Notes under the pieces: model-generated | What the model saw: only the letters and a program-made list of their open reading frames with translations | Told to the model about the DNA's origin: nothing | Databases searched by the model: none | Assembly: GCA_036378295.1 (NCBI GenBank) | Contig: DASUWS010000217.1 | Location: 1-32,474, forward strand | Reading direction: 5' to 3' | Length of the DNA stretch: 32,474 nucleotides | From: DAHUXT01 sp036378295 | GTDB taxonomy: Bacteria; Chloroflexota; Ktedonobacteria; Ktedonobacterales; JADMIN01 | Translations under genes and position numbers: made by a program | Part shown: positions 1-9,946 of the stretch, piece by piece | Numbering within the stretch: position 1 is the stretch's first letter | Layout of the letters: every line of letters begins with the position of its first letter

Positions 1-2
1 AG

Positions 3-896
<894 letters not shown>

Positions 897-2393
897 AACG
901 CCTCCCACGAGCCCCTTCCTCACAGGAGGAGAGGATGGCAGGACTCCCGCATCGTCCCCGCATATTGCGATTCTCGGCGGCGGCATCGCGGGTCTAAGCG
1001 CCGCCTGGTACCTGCAACAGGCTTTCGCAGGCGAGAATCTGCCCGCCAGTTATACGGTGATCGAGCGAGACGGCCAGTGGGGTGGCAAGGTCCGCTCGGA
1101 GCGTGTGGAGCGCGCGGGCAAGCCCGCATGGGTATTGGAGGCTGGACCCGACGGACTCCTGACCCGCAAGCCATGGGCGCTGGCGCTGGCACGCGCATTG
1201 AAGCTGGACGACAACTTCATCTTCGTCAACCGCGAGAATAGCCGGACGTTTGTATTGCGGCGGGGCAGACCGGTGCCGCTACCCGCTGGACTCCAATTGC
1301 TCGCGCCGACCAGATGGCTGCCGTTTCTGCGCTCGCCGCTGTTCACGCCCTGGGGCAAGCTGCGCATCGCCCTTGATCTGCTGCTCCCAGCGCGGCGGTC
1401 CACTGCCGACGAGTCGCTGGCATCGTTCGTACGCAGGCGATTTGGCAACGAGGCGCTGCAACGGCTGGCTGACCCGCTGATGGCGGGTGTCTTCAACGCC
1501 GAGCCGGAGCGCCAGAGCATTCTGGCCACCTTCCCACAGTTCGCCGCACTCGAACGCAGCCACGGCAGCGTGATTCGCGGACTGCGGGCCGCCAGCCGAG
1601 GCCAACCGCCAGCCACGACGCCTCAGACGCCCGCATTCCTCTCGTTCGAAAACGGCAACCAGGCTCTTGTAGATGCGCTCATAGCTCGACTGACCGGCAC
1701 GCTATACTTAAATACGGCCGCCAGGAGCATCACCCGCACAGACGACGGTGGATACACGATAGCGCTCGAAGACGGTAGATCGCTCGCAGCCGATGCGGTG
1801 GTGCTTGCCACGCCCGCCAGCGTCTCCGCCGCGCTGGTCGGCGAGGTCGCGCCGGAAGCCGCGGCGCTGCTGGACAGCATCCGCTACGCGGGCATCGGCG
1901 CGATCTATCTGGCCTACCGCCGGGCGGACATCCCGCACCCGCTGAACGGGACGGGTGTGGTCATACCTTCCAGCGAGGGCCGCCCTATCGATGGCATCAC
2001 GTGGGTATCATCTAAGTGGGAGCATCGCGCGCCAGCAGAGCACGCCCTGGTCCGCGTCTTCTTTGGCGGCCCGCATACACGTGAGATGCTGTCACTGGAC
2101 GACGAGCGCCTGACGGCCATCGTGCGCGGCGAGCTGGCCGATATCCTGGGTGCGCGTGCGGAGCCGCTCTTCACGCGTATCTTCCGCTGGCCCGACGGCT
2201 ACCCGCAGTATGACATCGGTCATCTGGAGCGTGTCGCGGCCATCGAAGCAGCGCTGCCGGAGGGGTTGGTCGTAGCGGGCAGCTCCTACCGCGGTGTGGG
2301 CGTACCAGACTGCATCCACCAGGGCGAGATGGCGGCGACACAGGTGACCGAGTTACTGAGAAACAAACGACCCGCGACAAGGAGGCTTCCCGC

Positions 2394-3695
<1,302 letters not shown>

Positions 3696-3699
3696 CCAA

Positions 3700-3728
3700 G
3701 TGACATGGCTCGCGGCACGATCTATACT
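3700..3728 (+). promoter_or_regulatory. Sigma-A-type promoter upstream of 3775 gene
   Basis: GTGACA at 3700-3705, a 17-nt spacer and TATACT at 3723-3728 match a housekeeping promoter at 10 of 12 positions. It lies just after the hemL stop and points at the gene starting at 3775, so that gene can be transcribed separately from the heme operon. Assignment by consensus only. Confidence 0.55.
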
Positions 3729-3774
3729 GGCGGCAGACCGATGACGCCAGCGCCAACGATTGCGGGGAAACGCG

Positions 3775-4326
3775 ATGCCCGATTCGCCCAATATGTCAGA
3801 CATACCAGACACGCCGGACGCGACAACCACCGGGCCACTCGCGGCGAGCGAGCGCGCGGCTATTGATGGGTTGCTCCGCTGGCAGCTTGGCCGGCGTATG
3901 ACCATCTGTCTGCTCTCGCTCACGGATGCACCTCCTGACGACAGCATGGCCGCGCTGGCGAACCGACTTGCGAGTAGCGACGAGGTACACGTGCTGCCGC
4001 GGGCCGAGGTGACTGACACGGGGCTGGCCGAAGCGGTTCGCCATGACGCCGAGATCGTGTTGGTCTGGCTGGCAAAGAACGACGAGCGCGAGCTAGCCTC
4101 TGCTTCTGCCCTGCTGGAGCGGATCGACGCGATGGGGCTGCGAGATCGCAGTGTCGTCGCCCTCACTGGACCCGCCGTGACACGTGATCTTGCACACCAG
4201 CTGCGCTTCGAGGAAGGCTACCCCTCAGACACCCCCACCGCCCAACTGCTCTGGAGCCTGGCACGCGAAGCCATCGCCCGCGACGAATTGCGCCGTAGAG
4301 GCAGCAGCCCGCCCTGTTACCTGTGA
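3775..4326 (+). CDS. Conserved hypothetical, possible Rossmann-like/B12-binding-like fold
   Basis: 183 aa, soluble. I chose ATG 3775 because CGGGGA precedes it by about 6 nt; a TTG at 3760 would add five residues. The N-terminal 25 residues are rich in Asp, Pro and Thr and probably disordered. The rest alternates beta-strand-like segments (MTICLLSL, AEIVLVWLA, SVVALTG) with acidic helices, as in a Rossmann-type fold. The segment GPAVTRDLAHQLRFEEGYPS weakly resembles the GPxxTxELAxELGYDAGF region of cobalamin-binding domains of aminomutases, but the histidine ligand motif DxHxxG is not present, so cobalamin binding is not supported. Function unknown. Confidence 0.7.
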   Translation: MPDSPNMSDIPDTPDATTTGPLAASERAAIDGLLRWQLGRRMTICLLSLTDAPPDDSMAALANRLASSDEVHVLPRAEVTDTGLAEAVRHDAEIVLVWLAKNDERELASASALLERIDAMGLRDRSVVALTGPAVTRDLAHQLRFEEGYPSDTPTAQLLWSLAREAIARDELRRRGSSPPCYL

Positions 4327-4403
4327 GCGCGGGCAGCCGCAGTTGCACGTAGAGCGCGGGTGCCGTCAATGACAGAGAACGCAGAGCATCGAGGAGCATG
4401 CAC

Positions 4404-4901
4404 ATGTCGCGATATCGCGCCGGTCTCGTGCTGACGCTCGCGGGCAACTTCCTGGTTGTCGTCGCGTTCTTCGCTCCGTGGTTTGATGTGTTCAAGCTCA
4501 ACGATCCGAGTTTCTACTTTCCCAGACGGGGATACAGTCCCTGGATGGTGCTGCAGAGCGGACAGCCTCACTCGCTGGGCTGGGTGACATGGGTGTTCGT
4601 GCTCCTCATCCTTGGGATGGCGCTGAGTAGTCTCGCGCTGGTGCTCACCCACATGGCGAACAGCCGTTCTCTCGTGGCTGCCATCGCCCGTGCCCTGGCG
4701 GTGCTGAGTCTCGTCATGATGATTATCGGCGTTCCTATGATCCCGTATGGCCTTGCTTTTGAGTGGCCCTTCCTTAGCTCCACCCCAACCTACGGTATCG
4801 TGCTCGCGGTGGCTGGATTCGTCAGCATGCTCATCGGCCTTGCCATGCTCACCGGCAGTAGCGAGGGTGGCGGGGAGTACATCGTCGCGCGCCACGGATG
4901 A
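4404..4901 (+). CDS. Four-helix integral membrane protein, unknown function
   Basis: 165 aa with four hydrophobic segments: residues about 6-27 (AGLVLTLAGNFLVVVAFFAP), about 57-82, about 93-115 and about 130-152. The region between helices 1 and 2 is probably a short external loop. GAGGAG at 4391-4396 fits the ATG at 4404 (7-nt spacing) far better than the ATG at 4398 (1 nt). It follows the previous gene by 77 nt and may share its transcript. No family recognised. Confidence 0.75.
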   Translation: MSRYRAGLVLTLAGNFLVVVAFFAPWFDVFKLNDPSFYFPRRGYSPWMVLQSGQPHSLGWVTWVFVLLILGMALSSLALVLTHMANSRSLVAAIARALAVLSLVMMIIGVPMIPYGLAFEWPFLSSTPTYGIVLAVAGFVSMLIGLAMLTGSSEGGGEYIVARHG

Positions 4902-4930
4902 TCGCATTCGCCCGCCCTCTTCTCTTGCCG

Positions 4931-4951
4931 ATGGCGAGCAAGCCTCGCCAT
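4931..4951 (+). terminator. Hairpin after the membrane protein gene
   Basis: ATGGCGAG (4931-4938), loop CAAGC, CTCGCCAT (4944-4951): a perfect 8-bp stem 30 nt after the upstream stop codon. The T tract after it is weak (ATTCATCC), so termination may be partial. An extended -10-like TGCTACACT follows at 4981-4989 and could serve the response regulator, but no convincing -35 precedes it. Confidence 0.4.
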
Positions 4952-5094
4952 ATTCATCCAATCTATTTCCAACGTTCACATGCTACACTCTCTCCAGAAG
5001 CTGGCCATGCTTGGGTCCGACCGCTGCCCGCTGATCGTGTGATCGTGATGGAACCCGGCATCAGGCAGCGCAGTGATGGTATTGGACAGGGCAT

Positions 5095-5769
5095 ATGCAC
5101 ATTCTCGTGGTCGAAGACGAACAACGGCTGGCGCGACTGGTGGCCCGCGTTCTGACGGAAGAGCGCCATGTGGTGGACGTCGCGAACGACGGAGACAACG
5201 GCCTCTATCTGGCGCTCCGCGGGACATACGACCTGATCATCCTCGATCTGATGCTGCCGGGCGGCTATAGCGGCCTGGAAATCTGCCAGGAAGTGCGGGC
5301 GCAGAATATTCCTTCGGCCATTCTGATGCTGACGGCGCGCGGCGCGGTGGAAGACCGTGTGGCGGGCCTGCGCATGGGAGCCGACGACTACCTCGTCAAG
5401 CCATTCGCCATGGAGGAGCTGCTCGCGCGGGTGGATGCGCTGCTGCGGCGAGGACGCGCGATGGTCGAGGTGAAGCAGCTTCAGGTCGGCAACCTCACGC
5501 TCGACCTGATGCGGCGCGAGGCGAATCGCGATGGCAAAATCATTGAGCTGACCGCCAAGGAGTTCGCGCTGCTGGAATACCTCATGCGACATCCCGGGCA
5601 GGTGCTCACGCGGACACAGATCATCGACCATGTGTGGCAATATGATAGCGAAGCGCTCTCGAACGTCGTAGACATCTATATTCACTATCTCCGCGACAAG
5701 ATCGACCGGGGATTCTCACATCCCATGCTCAAGACCATGCGTGGAGTCGGGTACAAGATTGAGCCCTAA
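5095..5769 (+). CDS. OmpR/PhoB-family response regulator
   Basis: 224 aa DNA-binding response regulator. The receiver domain occupies residues 1-115, with the acidic pocket at E7/D8, phosphoacceptor D51 (DLIILDLMLPG), T80 and K102 (DYLVKPFAMEEL). The C-terminal winged helix (about 125-224) has the family's LTAKEFALLEYLMRHPGQVLTR, VVDIYIHYLRDKI and TMRGVGYKI segments. ACAGGG lies shortly upstream of the ATG. The stop falls inside the likely start region of the histidine kinase at 5741, so the two are co-translated as a two-component pair. The signal is unknown. Confidence 0.93.
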   Translation: MHILVVEDEQRLARLVARVLTEERHVVDVANDGDNGLYLALRGTYDLIILDLMLPGGYSGLEICQEVRAQNIPSAILMLTARGAVEDRVAGLRMGADDYLVKPFAMEELLARVDALLRRGRAMVEVKQLQVGNLTLDLMRREANRDGKIIELTAKEFALLEYLMRHPGQVLTRTQIIDHVWQYDSEALSNVVDIYIHYLRDKIDRGFSHPMLKTMRGVGYKIEP

Positions 5770-7249
5770 CAGCACACGCCATCACCTGACACAACAGACT
5801 TCCGGTGCCTTCGCCTCGCTGCGCGAGCGCTTCACCAGCGGAGGCGTCGTAGTACCCAGCGACCCATCCACCGTGATGTTCCGGCGGATACGGACGCGGC
5901 TGATCCTGTGGTATGCCGCGGTGCTGGCGCTCGTGCTGCTGGCAGCGGGCGCGCTGCTCTATATCGCCATGTGGCAGACGGTGATGGGACCGGTCAACAG
6001 CAGCCTCACCAACACTGCGAGCATTCTCGGCTCGTACTGGCAAAGAACAGGCACATCACCCTGCAGTCTCGATCTCGAGCGCGAACGCTTGAATGTTACG
6101 TTCGTCGCGTGTTATGACAGCACCGGGACGTCGCTCATTGGCATTCCTTTGCTCATTGGCAGACAGGGAGCGACGAACCAGGCTCCTGGTTTCCTCGATG
6201 CGTCACTCGCACAGAGTGCGCGGCAAAATGGGTCCGCGAGCGACATCGTGAATGGCGGCAATGTTGGCGGCTACGATCTCGGCGCGATCAGCCGCTATAC
6301 GCTCGTAGTACGGGACCCCAATACCCATCAGGTGCTGGGCGTCATTCAGGTGGGCATGCTGGTTGGCGGCCAGGTGGCCGCGATGCAGGCGCTGCTGACG
6401 CTGCTGTTGGTGCTCGGCCCGCTGGCGCTCATCCTCGCGACCATCGGAGGATTCTTCCTCTCCCAGCGTGCCCTCGATCCCGCGAGGCTAGCAGTGGATC
6501 GCCAGCAACGGTTCATCGCGGATGCCTCGCACGAGCTGCGCACCCCGCTCACACTGCTGCGCGCCGATGCTGAAGTGCTGCTGCGCGGGCGGGAACGGCT
6601 CACCGAGGACGACGCTTCGCTGCTCGAAGATATCGTGGTTGAGACGCAGCACCTCTCCAATATCGCTAACAACCTGCTGACGCTGGCGCGGCTCGATAGT
6701 GGCGCGATGCATCTGGAGAGCGATGTCGTGGATCTGGCGACCATTGCCAGCGACGCGGCCCGGCGGGTGGATGCGTTGGCGCACGAGCGCGCTATTACCG
6801 TACGGCTAGGCGAGCTTACCAGCGTCGCGGTGCTTGGCGATGCCCAATTACTGGCGCAGGCAACGCTCGCCCTGCTGGATAACGCCCTGAAATACGCGGG
6901 CGCAGGCAGCGAGATCACCCTGACGACGCGCCAGGAGGGAGACACGGCTATACTCGTCGTCTATGATACCGGACCGGGCATCGCCGCTGAGCATCTGCCC
7001 CTGCTCGGCCAGCGCTTCTACCGCCCAGACAAAGCGCGTTCGCGTGCCGCTGGGGGCGCCGGCCTCGGACTCTCGGTGGTGCGGGGCCTCCTCGCGCTCC
7101 ACCATGGCACCCTAACGCTCGAAAGCGCGCCGGACACGGGCACCAGCGCCATCCTGCGGCTCCCGGCCATTACGGTCCATGATCGCGCCGACACCTCCCC
7201 TGTGCCCACACACGATCACACGACCAATGGAGCCGGACAGCACGCCTGA
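5741..7249 (+). CDS. Membrane sensor histidine kinase (HisKA/HATPase_c)
   Basis: Partner of the regulator before it. Numbered from GTG 5741 (502 aa), TM1 is about residues 53-76, an extracytoplasmic sensor region of about 130 residues follows, and TM2 is about 210-235. The dimerisation/phosphoacceptor segment is RFIADASHELRTPLTLLR with H264. The ATPase part has LLDNALKYA (N box), YDTGPGIAAEHL (G1), RFYRPDKAR (F box) and GGAGLGLSVVRGLL (G2). Between TM2 and the His box there are only about 20 residues, so any HAMP linker is very short. The start is uncertain: GTG 5741 overlaps the regulator, TTG 5759 and GTG/ATG 5873/5876 are alternatives, and the last two would begin just before TM1. Confidence 0.92.
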   Translation: MESGTRLSPNSTRHHLTQQTSGAFASLRERFTSGGVVVPSDPSTVMFRRIRTRLILWYAAVLALVLLAAGALLYIAMWQTVMGPVNSSLTNTASILGSYWQRTGTSPCSLDLERERLNVTFVACYDSTGTSLIGIPLLIGRQGATNQAPGFLDASLAQSARQNGSASDIVNGGNVGGYDLGAISRYTLVVRDPNTHQVLGVIQVGMLVGGQVAAMQALLTLLLVLGPLALILATIGGFFLSQRALDPARLAVDRQQRFIADASHELRTPLTLLRADAEVLLRGRERLTEDDASLLEDIVVETQHLSNIANNLLTLARLDSGAMHLESDVVDLATIASDAARRVDALAHERAITVRLGELTSVAVLGDAQLLAQATLALLDNALKYAGAGSEITLTTRQEGDTAILVVYDTGPGIAAEHLPLLGQRFYRPDKARSRAAGGAGLGLSVVRGLLALHHGTLTLESAPDTGTSAILRLPAITVHDRADTSPVPTHDHTTNGAGQHA

Positions 7250-7416
7250 GCGCCGCGCGGATGGATTCTTCCTCATGCGATTCTCAATACATTTCTCAGC
7301 ATTTTTCAATCTTCGGGTGATAGCGTGTGGCTACAGCTACCTCGTGGATGGCTCAGCGCGAGGCGGCACATGGGGAGCCACTGAGTCGAGCGGATCATAG
7401 AGGAGCACGAGGAACA

Positions 7417-7776
7417 ATGCGCCCAGATCACTTTTACCCCCACCCAGGTGGATTTGGATTCTGGCATGGTGGACTGCTGGAGATGCTGTGGTTCGGACTG
7501 CCACTGCTGATTGGGCTGGGACTGCTGGGGCTGCTGCTCTGGCTGATAGGACGCACGATCATTGGCCGCACACGCTATCCGGCACACGCGGTACCCATCG
7601 CGGGAGGCGGCAGCGTGGGAGTCTCAGCCATTGAGATTCTGCGCCAGCGGTACGCACGGGGCGAGATCGACGGAGACACTTTCCAGGTGATGCTCAACCA
7701 GCTTCACGCCAGCGGTCCAGCTACGGGTCCTGGTGTTGAAGGCGAAGACGAAGGCGAGCGATGGCAGAGCGTGTAA
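7417..7776 (+). CDS. Small membrane protein with C-terminal SHOCT domain
   Basis: 119 aa. A glycine- and histidine-rich N-terminus leads into one membrane helix (about residues 20-43, MLWFGLPLLIGLGLLGLLLW). The C-terminal SHOCT module is IEILRQRYARGEIDGDTFQVML. SHOCT modules are short helical segments found at protein ends and thought to mediate oligomerisation. ATG 7417 has GAGGA just before it; a GTG at 7327 would add 30 unconvincing residues. It follows the histidine kinase by 167 nt. Its last 56 bp overlap the 3' end of the opposing PadR gene. Confidence 0.8.
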   Translation: MRPDHFYPHPGGFGFWHGGLLEMLWFGLPLLIGLGLLGLLLWLIGRTIIGRTRYPAHAVPIAGGGSVGVSAIEILRQRYARGEIDGDTFQVMLNQLHASGPATGPGVEGEDEGERWQSV

Positions 7777-8356
7777 CCTCCAGGTCGGTTTGGAGCAGCG
7801 CCTGTTTGTACTCACGAACGAGCATCTGATATTCGAGCAGGCGCGGGCGGCGGGTCGGGCGATCGCCATACTCACGCAGCGCCCGCTCCATATCAGCCAA
7901 TTGCGCGTGTAGGGCTTCTTCATGCTCTTCCAGATGGCGTAGGGCGATCGCGTCTGAGGTCTGTCCGCAGAAAAACAGGCGTGTCAGAAACTCGTCCTTG
8001 GTGAAGCGGGAGGGCACTGGCTCGCCGAGCCAGGCATCCAGCGCGGCACGCCCCGTGGCTGTCAGCGAGTAGACGCGTCGGTTGGGCCGCCCCTCCTGCT
8101 GGATGATCTCCGAAGAGACCAGCTTGCGCGCGGCGAGCGCTTTGAGCGTGGTGTAGATCTGGCTATTTCCGGCGTTCCAGTACGTTGCCAGGGAACGGTC
8201 GAAGGCGCGCTTGATGTCGTAGCCAGACATAGGATGCGCGCCGAGCAATCCCAGGATGATGTAATGCAGGGTACCACGTCCGCTGGCGGCGGTGGCTGGC
8301 GACGAATTGCCCAGGCGGCCAGCATCCGCGTCTGCCGTTTTCGTCGTACCTGCCAT
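7721..8356 (-). CDS. PadR-family transcriptional regulator
   Basis: 211 aa. The N-terminal winged helix spans residues about 25-100 and has the PadR features ILGLLGAHPMSGYDIKR, SQIYTTLKALAARKLV and GRPNRRVYSLTATGRAAL. The C-terminal helical dimerisation domain (about 110-211, LRHLEEHEEALHAQLADMER) is that of Vir/AphA-type PadR proteins. ATG 8356 is preceded on its strand by GAGAGGG; upstream in-frame codons add a non-PadR tail and were rejected. A 29-residue polar leader precedes the fold. PadR proteins usually repress a nearby gene in response to a small ligand; the target is not evident here. Confidence 0.88.
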   Translation of the reverse strand: MAGTTKTADADAGRLGNSSPATAASGRGTLHYIILGLLGAHPMSGYDIKRAFDRSLATYWNAGNSQIYTTLKALAARKLVSSEIIQQEGRPNRRVYSLTATGRAALDAWLGEPVPSRFTKDEFLTRLFFCGQTSDAIALRHLEEHEEALHAQLADMERALREYGDRPTRRPRLLEYQMLVREYKQALLQTDLEVTRSAIARLRLRLQHQDP

Positions 8357-8563
8357 GGTATCACCCTCTCCAGATGACGTTATCTCCATCTCATCATAAC
8401 ATCTCGATAGAGCATCTCCATAGCATGTTCGCGGCTCAACGTCGTAACCAGACAGGGGGAAAATACGATGCACCGGCCAACCAGCAGCCACCTGCGCTCG
8501 CACGCGTTCATCCGCGCGCGTCAGGAAGCTTCTCGTCTGCCGGTGCAGTCGCGACGCCAGCGA

Positions 8564-8929
8564 TCAGGCTGCGTCGGTGGAATCCGTGGAACTGGCGCTT
8601 GCCCGTTGGGGTTCGTTGTCGTCGCCATCTTCGCTGACAACATTGAGGGCTCGCTCGATCTGAACGCGCCGAGTCGCGCGCTCACGGCGCAGCAACTCCC
8701 ACAGCATCTCGATTTCGAGGCTGATGGCACGAATACGCGCGGCATTGGTTGACCCCATCATGGGGCGTCCAACAGACCGGGCATAGAGCTTTTGGCGCTC
8801 ACGAGTGAGCTGCTGAATGCGAGCAAGGGTGCCGCTCTGCGCACTCCTGCGCGCCTCGTCACCCAGAGTGCCCTCGACAACGATCGCTTCGAGCGGCGAG
8901 AGTTCCGTTTTACGGGGTGCTGTCCTCAT
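8564..8929 (-). CDS. Hypothetical protein, helical
   Basis: 121 aa. The middle (about residues 30-95) is strongly helical and charged, with heptad-like stretches TLARIQQLTRERQKLYAR and LEIEMLWELLRRERATRR, suggesting a coiled coil. The C-terminus is an acidic Ser/Asp/Thr tail. GGAGGA sits just upstream of the ATG on this strand. It lies 207 bp upstream of the padR start in the same orientation. No family recognised; no membrane segment or cysteines. Confidence 0.6.
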   Translation of the reverse strand: MRTAPRKTELSPLEAIVVEGTLGDEARRSAQSGTLARIQQLTRERQKLYARSVGRPMMGSTNAARIRAISLEIEMLWELLRRERATRRVQIERALNVVSEDGDDNEPQRASASSTDSTDAA

Positions 8930-9382
8930 GCCGTCTCCTCCGAAAATGTGGCTTGAGATTGCTTGCTCGTTTTGAGAGCCAGCGTGCCCCAGGCGCCGCC
9001 CTGGTTACAGCAATTAAGACGAGCCGCGTGCCAAACGGCCACAGATATCGCCCATACCGCGACAACTTTTCCTACTGATCTCGCAGGGATAACGCATTCG
9101 GGCCAGCCCATTTCTGCCCTGATCATCCATGATTCATCCCTTCGCCACACTCGCGCGGAGAGTGACGAAGAGCACTCGGCCAGCACGATCCCATCAAACA
9201 TGTTAATTGCTTATTAATTTTGTTGAAATCAATATTGACTTTCTTTGCGTGCAGTGCTACAGTTATGGACAACAAGACACTGCCGGGAAAGCGAATCCGC
9301 TCGCCCCGGATTGCGCGACGCCGTAGAGATCAGGCTTCATCTGCCGAAATGCGCCGGACGCGCGAGGAGGATGTATTCATCG
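8930..9382. other. Gene-free stretch between divergent genes
   Basis: No convincing gene. The left part is GC-rich and unremarkable. Bases about 9200-9245 turn AT-rich (TTAATTGCTTATTAA is a small inverted repeat) and hold the promoter at 9235-9263. A minus-strand open frame at 8926-9201 lacks a ribosome-binding site and was not called. Confidence 0.5.
9235..9263 (+). promoter_or_regulatory. Promoter of the DUF2089/DUF4097 gene pair
   Basis: TTGACT at 9235-9240, 17-nt spacer, TACAGT at 9258-9263 with a TG extended -10 (TGC just before it). It lies in an AT-rich patch and predicts a leader of about 110 nt before the ATG at 9383. Confidence 0.6.
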
Positions 9383-9853
9383 ATGGCTCTTCATACGCAT
9401 GAGGTTGATGGCGCGTGTCCCGTGTGTGGCAACGCAATGTATGTCTCGCGCCTGAGCTGTGATCGCTGCGGCAGCGCTCTCGAAGGCGCGTTCACGCTCA
9501 GCGGCCAGCCAACCGCTCGCCGCAACGGCACGTCTCCCAACGGGCGCGACGCGGAGGAGCGTTTCGGGCGGCTGGCCAGACTCAACGATCAGCAGCTCGA
9601 ATTCGTCGAGGTGTTTCTGCGCTGCCGGGGCACCATCAAGGATGTCGAGGATATGCTCGGCATCTCATATCCTACCGTCAAGTCGCGGCTGGCCAACGTG
9701 CTGGAGACGATGGGCTTCGGCGGAGAAGAGAATGTTCCAGCGGCGCCGCGCCATGCCCGCCGCGATATTCTCGCCCGCCTGGCTGCGGGACAAATCTCCA
9801 CTGAAGACGCCCATCGCCTGCTGGCGGAGGTGCGAGAGGATGACGAAGGCTAG
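9383..9853 (+). CDS. DUF2089 family zinc-ribbon / helix-turn-helix protein
   Basis: 156 aa. The N-terminus holds a zinc ribbon (CPVCGNAM and CDRCGSAL, two CxxC pairs 17 residues apart). The middle (about residues 58-110) has the DUF2089 helical core with an HTH-like segment, TIKDVEDMLGISYPTVKSRL. The end carries a SHOCT-like tail, ILARLAAGQISTEDAHRLL. ATG 9383 is 12 nt from GGAGG; ATG 9371 abuts it and is less likely. The domain make-up suggests DNA binding, but this is not established for the family as far as I know. It is followed after 93 nt by the GD-repeat gene, whose product ends in a similar tail. Confidence 0.85.
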   Translation: MALHTHEVDGACPVCGNAMYVSRLSCDRCGSALEGAFTLSGQPTARRNGTSPNGRDAEERFGRLARLNDQQLEFVEVFLRCRGTIKDVEDMLGISYPTVKSRLANVLETMGFGGEENVPAAPRHARRDILARLAAGQISTEDAHRLLAEVREDDEG

Positions 9854-9946
9854 CAATTACAGCGCGTGAACCAGGAGTCATCGAAAGAGTAACCCAGCGC
9901 GGGCGGCGAACAGCCGTCGTTTACCACAGGACAAGGAGTTGATGCG

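Noticed and set aside
935..960. ATG 935 with a strong Shine-Dalgarno as the hemY start
   Set aside because: It is out of frame with the FAD-binding motif; the 865 (or GTG 886) start keeps the frame.
8926..9201. Minus-strand frame of 91 codons whose stop overlaps the next gene's ATG
   Set aside because: No ribosome-binding site at its AT-rich start and no protein-like composition; the ATGA overlap is likely chance.
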